Assembly: GCF_905475395.1 (NCBI RefSeq) | Contig: NC_058338.1 | Location: 3,101,001 to 3,165,000 of the forward strand | Origin: Chrysoperla carnea | Lineage: Eukaryota > Arthropoda > Insecta > Neuroptera > Chrysopidae | Direction of reading: 5' to 3' | Length of the DNA stretch: 64,000 bases | Program-made: the position numbers and the translations under genes | Notes under the pieces: model-generated | Databases searched by the model: none | Seen by the model: the letters and a program-made list of their open reading frames with translations, nothing else | What the model was told of the DNA's origin: nothing | Shown here: positions 1 to 12,366 of the stretch, one piece after another | Numbering within the stretch: position 1 is the first letter of the stretch | Layout: the number at the start of each line of letters is the position of its first letter

Positions 1-1173
1 AAAATTAAAAATCGTAATTGTTAAACTGTATATCACGTGACCTAAAACACGGGTAAGCTCTGCTGTGATGTCATAGCGGTATGGCTGGTGATTCTTATTT
101 CTTATTGATCGTATGCAAGATCAATGAGATCCATGGTTATCATCTATTACATATTGCTTTGATTTCATAAACAAACAATTACCCTCAGAAAGTGGATTTA
201 AAGACGTCAAATGGTTGTTGTTATTTCTTCTCCATATTTCAGCATCTAAATGTATGAGCCAGTTCATACAATATTTGATCTATTTAGGACCTTACCAATT
301 CGGAGTAATAAGCGTTTTCTGTTTTTGTTAGGAATGATTTCTGAAAGCATGCATATTTATTTTAACTTTATTCGGTAAAAAAATGGCGTAGGTGATGGAA
401 AAAGACGTGAATTAAGCCTTCAAATCATCAGACTGTATATGAAAAAGATTTTTAAAAAAAATTTATTTTTTTATTGAAAATATGTAAAATTTATAATGGT
501 TTCAAAAACATTTATCTATATCTTTTGAAATCAATTTCCCTTTCTTTTCTTAATAAATTGAATAGATACATATATAAGGAAATTTCGTAAGGCACTAATT
601 ATTAACAAAATTATTTATCAATTTCTTAATCTAACAAAAATCTGAAGTAAAGAAGTCCTGTAATTACAGTCATTTCAGAATACCTGAAAATTTTAGAATT
701 TGTCTGTGTCGAATAAAACGATTTTTGTATTTTTAGTTCAATAATTTTTTTATTTGAAATCCTCAAATTTCCGGCAATTCTAAAAGGACTGATAAATACT
801 ACACCTGGCTCCAGGTTTATACTATATATAATTTAAACCAAAATTTGTATAATTCTAAAGATCTACCGTATAAAAACTTTTTTGAACGAATTTCCTTAAC
901 GCGGCTTATCATGGCGAGGAAACTGAGAAAAACCGAGAACTTTTTCATTTCCTGTTTTTTCGTAAAAAAACAGGAATGTCTTCATATTTCGACTGAATTT
1001 CCTTATTTATATCATCAATAATAATTGTCAACTTTTGGAAAGTTTGTCATTAAATAGCATTTTCTTCACAACAACCTTAATGTAAGTTTTTCATTTAAGA
1101 AAATAGAATTTCAAATATTTTAACAGTTTTCCGTCATGAAATTAAACGGTTTAATGAATGTTCGTATTTACCA
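1..1173. other. Intergenic, 3' side of zinc finger gene; repeat D at the window edge
   Basis: No gene is recognised here. The first 85 or so bases match, in inverted orientation and at high identity, the stretch at 60930-61030. They also match more weakly the stretch at 54900-55075, so they are the cut end of a dispersed repeat (family D below). The rest is AT-rich single-copy-looking sequence that includes the 3' untranslated region of the minus-strand zinc finger gene. Confidence 0.6.
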
Positions 1174-4100
1174 TTAAATAGGTATTTTAACATCATTCGA
1201 TTCATTGGTTTCTTCTGGAACACAGGATAATTGTAACACAAAATTAACAACCTCATCCACGGTATTATTATTCAACAATACTTCAAGAGCATCATCGTTA
1301 ATAATTCCCGTAAATAAAATTTTCGTATTCTCACGTAATCGATCAATAAATTCTAAATTCTCTTCGTTAACGGGTACAGAACCACAACGTATAATTAACG
1401 AATCCAAAATTTTATCAATTGGTCGATTTGGCCATCCAAAATTCGTTAATGTAGCTTCATCAATTAAAATAATTAATAATTTCTTAAGATTCTCAACAAA
1501 TAAATCATCCGACCAATTAGTGCCTTTCTCCAATTGTGGCTGTGCGGATAGAACAAGTTGACGGATTTTTTTCGATTCAGCTGATGCAATCATATCTTGC
1601 AGCACGTCACGATGTTTAGCACGCATATGCCGAATTAAACAATCTAAACGAATATAGGCGCGTCCACAATCGTAACAGATTCTTGGTTCTTCATGGCGAT
1701 GTGTCAGCATGTGTGTTTTTAAGGCTGGCTTCGAGATAAAACGTTTTTTGCAATTTGGACATTCGTGTTCTAAGGAAAGAAAAAAATTTATTTATTATTA
1801 AATCTGCCGTGAGTTGACATGGAGCTATCTGGTATGGGAGTTTATGGACCTAGAATAAAGGAATAGATTCTTCCTCTTTGACAATATGCGACGTTTTTTC
1901 AATCAGATATCTTTGCCATGCGGAGAGGTGCTCAGATCTGTCTGTAACTCTCTGTAAGGTTACAGAAGTGCACATATCAGCACTTTTTCAGATAATCGTG
2001 CTACACTTTGGACACTTGAGGCGTCAAGATTCAAATCGAAAAAAAAACGTACCTTTCACTCCAGAATGTATAATTTGATGTCGAACCAAAAAGTTTTTCG
2101 TTAAAAACGTTTTCTTGCAAACTTCACATTCCAATGGTTTCGCTCCTTCATGTTCGTATTTGACGTGTAACGTGAGAGCATTTTGTTTACTAAACGCAGC
2201 TCCACAAGTTTTACAAATACATGAATATTCACCGGTGTGATGGAACATGTGCGCACGTAGCTGCATTGCTTGTACAAAACTCTTATTGCAGAACATACAT
2301 ACGTGCGGTTTCACTGCTGAATGTGTTTTCATATGTCGATTTAATACTTCTTTCGCTGTAAATCGACGTTTACACTGGAAAAAACAATTTTTATCATCAA
2401 TTTTCGTGATTTTTATAATCAATTTCGTGGGATCGAGATATGCCTAACTTTTCACACCCTCTCGGACCATGTTTTTATACGGATTTCCTTGTTTTATTTT
2501 ATTTTAAAATTATGAATCTCTTAAAACAACACCCGTTACATATGATTATCAATACTCACCATCTTTCAAATCCTTATCATAAGCGTTAACTGTACAAAAA
2601 TATATTTTATTATGAAATCAGTTGAAACTACATAGTTGTTCCGCACTATGTAAGTACATTAATTAAAAATTTATAAAAACAATATCATACCTGTGGACAC
2701 ATAAATGGTCTTTCTCCAGTATGTACTCGTTTATGTTTTTGATAAGCACCGCTTGTTGGAAATGCTTTTGGACAAACATCACATTGATATGGTTTTTCAC
2801 CTGAAAAAATTTTTAAAACTTAATATCGTCACTCAAGGCGAGAATTCTTAAGAAATGTATCTTTAATCGAGTCGGAGAATAAACTCAACGCCTCGAGAAT
2901 TACCATACGTCGATAAATCAGAAACCCTACTATACAGATGAAGAATTTAAACTTACCAGTATGAATTCGCATATGCACCAATAAAATTGCTTTATTTTTC
3001 AAAACTTTATCACAATGTGGACAAGCTACAGATTTATCTTTCACAACAAGTTTATTATCAACGTGAGCGGATTTTAAATGAGCCCGTAAATTGTCTGGTC
3101 GTGAATACGCTCTACCACACACCTGTAAAATAAAGAGGGAAATCTAAGGTGAAGAGTTTAATTAAACCCATTAGTATTTATAATGCTCTTGTAAAATCTA
3201 CAGACCCGTGTGCCTTCCTTTACCTCCATAGGCGTAAAAATTAGAGTTTTAGCTACCAAGAACTCCACATTCTACGCTCATGAATTGATATTTCTATAAC
3301 GTTGATATGAGTTGTTTTGTATAAAAAACAGTGTTACCAAGCCAAATTTTATCAAAATCGCGTTAATGTTAGAGAAAAACAAACTATATACGCCAAAATA
3401 GAGGAACTTTTAGCTAAGCTATATTTTGTAAAGACCTTTTAGGCACACTCTGTATATTACTCTAATTTTCTTTATTCACCTAGTGATCGATGCTTACCTT
3501 GCATTCATATTTAACTTGGGTGCCCGTACAATTGGTATGCTTTAAATGTCGACTTAAATAAAATTTCTTTTTGTAAACTTTGACACAACCTTGATTTGGA
3601 CATTTATAAATCTTATTCTCATCGCCATCACCGTCCTCTCCATCATTCTCACCATTCTCATCGGTTTCAGTATTTAAACTAATATCTTTACGATCTTCTT
3701 CGTCGAGATCATCATCATTTTCAATTGAATAATTATCAGCCGTTCCTAATATAGTTTCATCTGCTCCCGAACATGTATTCTTATGTTCTTCCATCATCTA
3801 TACAAATCATCAAATTTTTTTTTAATATAAACATCAAATCCCAAATATATAAAGGTTGGCCTTAAAATTCGCGGGAAGACCCCATTTGATTGTTCATTTT
3901 CACGGCAAAACAGAAAAACTAAAGTAATGACACTGTTTATTTGTGCCCCAATAAGACGATTTCAGAGCCCTAAAATATAAAGCTGGACCTAGCTGTGTAT
4001 CACGACTACTGTAGGAGCTGTCACAGTGGTGAGGAGGAGGAGACAATGTCTCATCTTCTCTGTCACCGCCCAGCTCTTGTCATGAGAAGATGGATTTACT

Positions 4101-4727
4101 TGAGCCAGCCTCTCTTTGACGACCTCTCCGACCTAAAGTCCTTCGACGTCAAAGCTCTCCTGCTGTAGTGCCCGGGAATGGGCTAACTCTTTTTCGAAAT
4201 CACAACGGACTCTATGGTCTAAGTGTGTCTCACCCCAGGACAGCCAATCTAACCTAACCTAACCTAAGAACAAATATGAGAATTTTCGCCGACAACTCGT
4301 TTTTGACGAAAATAAAGATTATTTTTTAAACAGCTCCAAATGGTTCATGGAGTAGTGCCCGGGAATGGGACGAAGTAAGTCTACTAGGGTGATGGACATG
4401 CCTACCCTGCTCATTTGAGTAAATCCGCCACTGGTTACGTTCCCAGATTAATAATAAACATATACTTACAAATGATATAACATTCAATCTACAAACAGGA
4501 CATTCAATCATTTTAACGTCTGTAATCTCTGCAGATCCATCATTTAAAATCTCTTCATCATCTTCAGCTTCCTCATCTAAATCGATGTCCTCATCTTCTT
4601 GCATTTCCTCCGACGCGAGAACATCAGATTCATCAATTTTTAGATCATTTGTTTCTGATTTAATTAAAATTGTTTCTGATTCAATTGGTGGTATATCAAT
4701 TATTTCATCAGTAATAATTTCTTCCAT
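1174..4727 (-). CDS. C2H2 zinc finger protein, about 11 fingers
   Basis: Six exons (4727-4470, 3797-3498, 3122-2957, 2800-2691, 2374-2053, 1769-1174) join in phase into a 583-residue protein. The N-terminal 75 residues are strongly acidic. Residues about 76-95 form a variant finger split by intron 1 (CPVC before it, HKNTC after it). A second acidic stretch follows, then about ten further C2H2 fingers, several linked by TGEKP-type linkers ([18 protein letters not shown]). The last 130 residues hold no finger and look helical. The architecture suggests a nuclear DNA-binding regulator with an acidic, possibly activating, N-terminus. I do not recognise an orthologue, and the target is unknown. 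The start at 4727 is the first ATG of the acidic exon; an upstream exon cannot be excluded. Confidence 0.88.
3990..4267 (-). repeat. Repeat family C copy ending in a TTAGG-type tract
   Basis: This stretch lies in intron 1 of the zinc finger gene. It matches 42360-42620 and 59200-59490; shared words include GCTCTCCTGCTGT, TAGTGCCCGGGAATGGG and TGAGCCA. This copy ends in about four units of the insect telomere-type repeat (CCTAA on the plus strand, 4249-4267). A second fragment of the same family, with CAGCTCCAAATGG and TAGTGCCCGGG, follows at 4332-4385. The 59200 copy ends at the same point next to a short TTAGGTTA, so the tract belongs to the element end. The class of element is not determined. 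Confidence 0.65.
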
Positions 4728-4786
4728 TCTGAATAATTATGAAGGACCCTAAAAATTAAATTCAAATTTCTCATATATTTATTCTA

Positions 4787-5104
4787 CTAGACAGTGAAAA
4801 CTCCCTCTTTCAACTTTGCTGCTGACAGCTTCGGGAATTTTGTACATAGATATTTAAAACAGTCTCCACACTCTTGCAGGAGTTTTACAAATTGTTTCAT
4901 CAATCCCAAATTGATATGGAGAGGTGGCAACAAAACTTTTTCTGGCGGCACCAAAGTAGTATTGATAACATTTTTCTCTCCAGGTTTTAAAGTTTCTCGG
5001 GGTGGCCAATCACTTTTAGTCCAATAATGTTCTCTGGCTCTACTATCCCATAAGAATAAGAAGCAAGGGTATTTAGTATAGCCTGCCTGTTGACCCAAAA
5101 GCAT
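4787..5104 (-). pseudogene. Fragment of a multi-copy insect ORF family (element-linked)
   Basis: The translated fragment carries MLLGQQAGYTKYPCF, then WDSRAREHYW and LPPLHINLGLMKQFVK. I recognise these words from a family of uncharacterised proteins present in many copies in insect genomes, usually regarded as derived from a mobile element. Only a central piece of about 100 residues is present, without the usual flanking parts, so the copy is an old broken fossil. It lies just upstream of the zinc finger gene start and on the same strand. The parent element class is unknown to me. Confidence 0.55.
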
Positions 5105-6861
5105 CGTCAGCTGCCTGCTGACCCAAAAGTCCCCACAAACTATCCATTAACGGTCCTGATATTTGATTCTTTCCAGGGTAATGGCCAAGTTATTACAGTT
5201 AGTTTTCTCCCATATGCACAGAATACCCCATTGGAAGCGAAGCTAATTTATTTTCATCGTGCAATAATATTAATTAAAGACTAGTTTATGCTGTTACTAA
5301 TATCTATGAAAACCATATGTGATAGAATGTTTTGAATAGTTTTCCTGTTTTTAGGAGGTCAAAATCTATAAGAAAATGTAAAAAAAATCCTATGCAGTTT
5401 TTTAGTCGCAGACCTGTGTTATTAAAATTTTAATGGTTTGTATTGTTTTAAATCGTTTTTTTTAACTACAGTTTTTTTCATGTCCTTTAGGCTCAATCAT
5501 TTACGTGAGTGTTCCAGAGAAAAGCTAAATCATTTTAAAACATAATACTAACAGATATTATTTTATTTATTCATATTATTTCATCTAAACGTAAAAATTT
5601 GTTGAGAAAATCAGTTCTAAATTAGATGTAACTGTAACCTATAAAAACCTAAATATTCTCGATTTAATCATTTTAACCTAAATCGAGAATTCAATAAAAA
5701 TTTCAATTTTAATTTCAAAATAAAAATCAAATATAAGAAATTCAAAATATTTGAAATACTTATAACAGTTTATATTCGAATATAATAATATTAGCTCCTA
5801 AAATACCATCAATCTGTTTGTCATGAATACATATTTTTAAGTAAATTTGACTAACTTTAAGTAACTTTGTAGATGACGATAACTCAATTCGTTATTTAGA
5901 TCGATTATTTATATAAAAATAAAACAATAAATACCTGTTATAATGATTTTAAAACACTTTTATATGATTAATAATTATCAATTCTAATAGAAAATTAATA
6001 TATTGAGTACACTAGCATAAATTAAACGCCATTTATAAGGAAAATAATATAATTGCATTGCGCACTAAACATGTCTTTGATACTATTCAAATAATATGAT
6101 TTTATCGGATTTATTTGAAAATTTTAAATAAATTATTCACAAATTTTATTTTTTATTGATTGGAAATTGTTATAAAATTTTATAAAAGTTGTTTTAAAAT
6201 GTTTAAATTTATATTGAAAAGTTTACTTATTTTAAGTATTAGCTATGCTAATATTCGTCATATCCGTAAAAGCGATTGCTTTCATTCTACAAAAAATGGT
6301 GTACAAGGTCTTCAAATAAAGCACTATATTATAATATTTCTTGCAATTCAAAGATTTTACACATTATAAAACAAATATCAATTTTTTTTTTCAATATTAC
6401 AAAAAAGATCATACTCACTTTTTTTTTTGTGCGTAGAATCGAACGCTATTAAAAATTAAAATGTATAAAATTTAGAGTGATATTACGATAAATGAAGACA
6501 CTGTACTTGTAATCTCCAAATACTTACATAAATGTATTCATGATGTATTCACTTGTTGACATACTTGTATATACTGAGTAATTCTAAATGTTTGAAACCA
6601 AAAAGTAATCGTATAACAGTTTTCAAGACACTGTCTATACGATTTTAGCCGATACATCAGAAACTTCTTATTAAATCAGCTCAAGATTTTTAGGCACAAA
6701 CTTTGCTATCATGCCTTCTTAATGCATCTGGGATAACTTGATAAAATCGTAGCTTAAATTTCATACAATTTTTGCTAAACTTGAAAAATGTCTAAAGAAA
6801 ATTTCTAGACTAATTGCATGAATTCATCTTTCTCTGTCAAATAAAATTTGAAAGAATTATG

Positions 6862-7056
6862 CTGGTAGAAAAAATATTTGAAGAAGTCTTAAAAACTCTG
6901 AATAACTGTGAATTACTAAATGTTTTTGAACTATCTCATTCAGAGTTGTTCAGTCTGAAGAATTAGACAGCCCAAAAACGTTTAGAAATTTAGAGTTATT
7001 AAGAGTTTCTAAGACTTCTTAAGGCTTATTCTTTCTTCAAATATTTTTTCCACCAG
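6862..7056. mobile_element. Inverted-repeat (MITE-like) element, family I
   Basis: The element begins CTGGTAGAAAAAATATTTG and ends with the near-perfect reverse complement, ending in ATTTTTTCCACCAG, one mismatch in 24. Inner parts of the arms (AAGTCTTAAAAACTCT against AGAGTTTCTAAGACTT) also pair, so the whole 195 bp can fold back. A shorter relative with the same two ends lies at 51515-51597 in a dynein intron. It has no coding capacity, and no target-site duplication could be fixed. Confidence 0.65.
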
Positions 7057-7272
7057 GGTAAGTTTTCAGATTTTGATAATTCATATAACAACGATTTCTA
7101 TTATTCACCAAATATTCCTTAATCCACCCCTTACATGCTTCTATGGTAACCATAAAGAAAACAAATCTAATTACATGCAATATTTATTTTGGAATTTCAC
7201 AATTTTTCGTAAAAATTTAGTAGTCAATTTAGAAAAAAGAATTGGCATAAGATACTAAGATAGTTGATCAAA

Positions 7273-9783
7273 ATGAGTGAAGATATAAAGTTAGATGTGA
7301 TAAAGAAAACCCAAGATACGCTTGGAAAATATGTGAAAAAACCACCATTAACTGAAAAATTATTGAAAAAACCACCGTTTAGATTTTTACATGATATTAT
7401 TACAACAATTAATAAAGATTATAAAATGTTTGATGGAATTTTTACGGAAACAGAATTAAAATCGGAAAATATTAAGGAGAAAGATGATAAAATTAAATTT
7501 TTGTTTAAATTAATTAATACAATGAGTAAGTTAACTCTTGTATCCATTTTGATTTTAATAAGGACAGAACATAGAATAATATATGGGGCAGGTTTCCCAA
7601 TTCTCATAAAACTAGATTATTCCCTTCCATAGCTGAAATAAAGTTCCTAAAATCATTGCTAGCCTTGTCAAATCAAAACTTGTTACTCCTTCGGAAATCG
7701 TTGAGATTAATTTTTGTTTAATGAATCACTCGTTTATTTTCAATTTTACACGAAAAATGGAATTTACCAAAGTTGTTTGGAATTAAATTTCCTACAATTT
7801 TGATCCATATCAATTTTTTCGTAGGATCGATATTTTTCGATTTAGCGAGGGGGAGAGCCTATATACGAATCTGAGTAAAAATCGGACACGGTTATGTTGT
7901 GTTGTTTACACATTTTCCGAAACCTCGGAGAGATATATTTCAAATACGAGAAACGGAGGAAACTGAAACATTTCTGGTCCAAACTTAACAGTCCAAAGAT
8001 ATTTTTATCGTAAATATTTTTAAATAATTTCCTTTCCAGAACTTCTTACAAATACGGATATCCCTGCACGTCCAAGTAAAATTGTAGCTGGACATGAACC
8101 AACAAAAACGAATGAACTGTTACAAATAATTGGAAAAGCAATTCAAAAAAATCTCACTGCAAAAAATATTTTAGACCAGATTAAAGAGGAAAATTTAGAT
8201 TTAACAAAAGATATAAAATTTAAACCTAAAAAGGCGGCAGTTGAATCAATGAGTCGAAGAAAATCGAAAGATACAACTTTGTCGAAAAAATCATCGAATG
8301 AAAAAATAAAAAAAGTTGATAAGAAAAATACGGAAACGCCATTAACTTCACGAGACAAAATACGTAAACAGAAAAATGAAATTAATAAATTGGAAAAAGT
8401 TAAACCTGAAAAATTGCTTCATACTCAAAGTAGTAATAGTAATACTTTACTAAACAGTTCTCAACCAGAGATCAATCTGATTTCAACTGATGATCCGAAG
8501 AAAGAGGAGTTACTTGTCGAAATACCAAGTGTGATTAACGTGGAAATTGAAAGTAACAACGAAAATAAGGAAAATGAAGAAAAAGTCGAATACCAAACCA
8601 TGACTAGCAGGAGTAGTAACGTAACTGAATTAGATGAAACGGATATTATCCTAGAACCAAGTAATGAAATATTCAAGGATAATCCACTAAATTTAGAAAA
8701 TGCATCGAACGAACCAATTTTATTAGAATCATCAAATCTACCATCAAAGGAAATTGATAAATTAAATCAAAAATTATCCGAATCTGATTTGAAAATTGAT
8801 AAACCAAGACAACCATCGGCACGACCACGAACTAGTCTACGTCCACCAAGTGCTAGACCACCTAGTGCTCGTCCAGCAGCTCCTCGTATCCGAGATCGAA
8901 ATGATGTTATTTTACCACCTGAAAAAGTGGTTCCATTGGGAAAAGTTAATGTAATTGTCGAAAACTTCGATAAAAATTCAGATGATGATAATGAAAATTT
9001 AGTTGTAGTTGAATCAACATCGAATATTCCTGAAATAGCCTTACCCTTGAAAACATCCACGATTCAAGATCAACAACCGCAAGGACATCTTGTGGAACAA
9101 ATTTTAGAAACACAAAAAGAATTGATGGAAGATACACCAAAAATACCAATGCAAATTGTAAGTAAATAATTACCTACATTTGTCCAACGTCCTGAATTGG
9201 ATTTAAAGCCGTTGGCCGTTGAAAGAATCCTGTGGATTCATTTGCTTCTAATAGAAAATGTGTCCATTCTAATACTCTTCTATTCCAGTCCTTTGGGGGT
9301 TCACTTTCTTGAATTAGTTTTCAAATTTTGTAAATCTAATTTCCAGGAATGGGAAGAAGATAGTCAAAGAAATCGTGAAACAAAAAAACGATACATCGAA
9401 AATATACGAATGAAAATTCAAACAATCACTCGAGCAGCATTACCATTGGGACAAATAATAAATTTCCTTCAAGAAGATTATGATAACATTATTAGAGAAT
9501 TACAAATATGGCGGAATGAGAATGAAAAACTAAATGAAGATATTGCACAGCAAAAAATGTAAGAAAAATCCACCTCCCTCAAATATATTTGATAGATTTT
9601 GTTCATAAGATGATTTGTTCTTTGCTTTGTAGAGTAGCAGATCGAAGTCTTGAACCATTCCGTAAACAATATATGGAAATGGAAGAAGAAATTGAAAAAC
9701 AAAAGGAACGAAATAATTTGTTGAAATCGGAAATTTATCGAAATCAACAAAGAATCGATCAGTTACTAACGACTTTAATATAG
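7273..9783 (+). CDS. IFT54: Intraflagellar transport protein 54 (TRAF3IP1/MIP-T3)
   Basis: Four exons (7273-7525, 8040-9157, 9347-9558, 9633-9783) give a 577-residue protein in continuous phase. Residues about 1-120 form the N-terminal calponin-homology-like domain, with the family signatures TLGKYVKKPPLTEKLLKKPP, FRFLHDI and IVAGHEPTKTNELLQIIGKA. A lysine/glutamate-rich low-complexity middle follows, including an SARPPSARPAAPR segment also seen in the vertebrate protein. The C-terminal coiled coil carries the conserved ALPLGQIINFLQEDYD. IFT54 is a subunit of the IFT-B complex; it binds tubulin and microtubules and links IFT20 to cilium assembly. In insects it is needed in ciliated sensory neurons. 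The start is supported by alignment to the family N-terminus. Orthology is clear, and no damage was seen. Confidence 0.95.
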
Positions 9784-10239
9784 TTTCACCGTTTTTAAGG
9801 TCATTGGCAGCAACTAGATTTGCGTAAGATGTCCCTCTAGCGATAATTGTGAAACTAGCGAGTGTTGAGACATTCATGTTCAATATATTATTTAAATTGA
9901 GTAAATTTTTTACAAAAAGCATTTACTTTGAATAGGATCCGTTCTTGGTCGTAAACCTAAATGTTTTCAAGGTTTTACTGTGAAGGAAGATCCATGCTTA
10001 TGTAACGAATATGTGCCACTAACTAGTTTTGCAATTAACGCTAAGGATTCGACTCGTAAGCAAATTTAATCGTTTTCAATGTAAAATAATGTTAATTCTA
10101 CAAAATTTAAAGATTATATTTTTAATAATATATTTAATAAAATCTATTTCAAAATTCAATTTGCGATTATATTATTTCTGATCCTTTTTAAGCCCATACC
10201 CTAGGTATTTCAGATTACATGAATTCTGTCACGTATTCC

Positions 10240-10680
10240 AAAAATCATGCCATTTTTTACCCGAAATTCTACTTTCTGGCACAAAAACGGAAAACTAAGT
10301 ATTTATCGTCTAAATAAACTGTTATCTAGAAGATATTTTTGGTCGCTGATTACGAATCTGATGTCAGATTGTTATAGGAGGTATTTTTTGCCACTGATAA
10401 TGACTCCGATGTCCGATTACACAGATTCTATGATTCGTAATCAGTGAACAAAAGCATTTTGAAGATCGTCGCAAATTTTTTAGTTTTTTTGGGTACGGAA
10501 TCCTGAACTCGCACTTGAAATATAGCTAAAAACACTTTCCGTTAAATTACCTTTCAAACGAAACCAAAAAAATCAAAATCAGTTTATTCGTTTAAGCGCT
10601 ACGATGCCACAGACAGACAGACACACACACATAGCGTTCAAATTTATAACACCCCTTTTTTTTGGTTCGGGGGTTAAAAA
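10240..10680 (+). repeat. Interspersed repeat with a retroposon-type 3' end
   Basis: The right end carries CAGACAGACAGACACACACA followed closely by GCGTTCAAATTTATAACACC and a CGGGGGTTAAAAA terminus. This end type is frequent in insect SINE or LINE-derived repeats. The left part contains a short internal palindromic pairing (GATTACGAATCTGATG against ATGATTCGTAATCAG). No coding frame was found. The class is inferred from the look of the 3' end only, and the left boundary is uncertain. Confidence 0.45.
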
Positions 10681-12236
10681 TACAATTAAATGAATTGGAA
10701 GAAAGTGAGTTGATTTTCTTGAATTAAGTAAATAAAAGTGATTTTTAAAAAAATATATTTTTTTAAACAAAATTTAACAATTATTTAAAATAAACTGAAA
10801 ATTAAATTTTTTCTTTCTATGTATTTTTTTTTTAAGTATGATAAATAGTTTTATTTATTTTGTTTAAATTATTAATAAATGAAATTGTAAAAATTAAAAT
10901 AAGCTACACCTTTTATGATTAATAGGTTTGTTTTAACTAATTTGTGATCCTGAGAGACAAATTTTCGACACAAAACTAAACGCAATCGCAAAGAAATTTG
11001 TTGGAAATATTATGCTTCATTTAAGAGTAAAAACACATCGAAGATATCTAAGTACCTAGTCACTAGTTATCGACGCTTGATCTAACATTTTTCAGAAAAA
11101 ATATTGTTAAAATAGTAAGAACTTAGTAAATATGGCAATGTCATCAGTTACTTAACTAATCACCTCCGAAGTGCGATTATTCTTAGAATCACAATGCAAT
11201 TTTGCTAAAACAAACATAATATCAATTTCGAAATCTTCATTTTATCGACTAGAAGATTGAAAGAATATCATTTCTAAGCATTTCTTGAAGGTATTACCGC
11301 ATTTATTTAAAAGAAAAAAAAAACTATTAACTTAAAGCATTTAAAAAATCACTTGATTCTGAGCTGAAACTGATAAATCGACTTGCAAGGCAAGATTTAA
11401 AATCACAATATTCTGTAAGAATAATTAAAATGAGTATTAATTATATTCGGATGCGGCAATCTTCAAGAAAGTATCTTTATCTAATAAAAACGATTATAAA
11501 CTCAACGATTTGTCATGCCTTACCAAAAAATATCGGGAAATACTCTACGAGAATACAGAGTGTCCATTTTTTAAGTTGGCATATGCTTGAAACTCTATAG
11601 ATAAATAAATTACAGTGGTCAAATGTCTCAATGATTAACCAATAAATTAGGGGTCGCTGTCGAAAATAGAAACAAATCGTTGTGTTTATGGACGTTCAAA
11701 TTAATTATGTAGCAAATAAAACCAATTTCTTTCAAATAATTAAAATACATTTTTAATAAATTATGATAGTTACTTTTGAGCTCTTCGAATCAAACCCGTT
11801 CAAGATCCTTGGGAGAGGCATCCAGAAAGTTACATTCATTAAAAATAAAATAATTTTCCTTTTTATTCCATGTAGTTTATGAAAGTATTACAAATGAAAA
11901 ATTTGTTATTTATTATATCTAGAAAATAGGCTCTCAATTATTTTACAAATTAATAATAGGGGATAGTACTATGAAGGGTTTATTATGAAAGGGTCCTTAA
12001 TTATTGATATTCATTCTGATAAATTCTTAAAATGTCCTCAAAATAAATAAATAATCATTTACAAAGAGAAATAATTAATTTATTCTGGAAAAGTACTATC
12101 TTTCCACACGCTTTTCATTCGATAAAATTGTAATAAGCCATTTGCCCTTGCTAAGAAGATCGTGTACAAAGAGAGAGCTTTTATCCTTACTACGAGAAAA
12201 AACCCGCTTTAAAACTTATTGCACAATGGATTATTA

Positions 12237-12366
12237 CTCCAGTCATCTTAGGGTTTCATTTTTTGTACAAAAATTTATTTTGATAGTACAAATATTGTCT
12301 CAAAAGACATATATGGTCACGTGTGCTTCCGTTTGATTCTGAGGGGAAACCCTAAGATGATTGAAG
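12237..12366. mobile_element. Small foldback element, family J
   Basis: The arms CAGTCATCTTAGGGTTTC and GAAACCCTAAGATGATTG are reverse complements with about 19 of 21 matches, enclosing about 88 bp. The same arm (GAAACCGTAAGATGATTGAAG) recurs alone at 61172-61192, which shows that this is a dispersed family. It is non-coding. Confidence 0.5.

Larger units (their letters stand above)
4728..7272. other. Intergenic between zinc finger gene and IFT54
   Basis: This is very AT-rich intergenic DNA. It holds the broken coding fragment at 4787-5104 and an inverted-repeat element at 6862-7056. Between them, 5290-6860 shows no supported gene. A short open frame starting at 6199 has a signal-peptide-like start (MFKFILKSLLILSISYA) but no other support, so it is not called. 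Confidence 0.6.

Noticed and set aside
6199-6366. Small secreted peptide gene
   Set aside because: A signal-peptide-like start is the only support; surrounding DNA is extremely AT-rich and such frames arise by chance.
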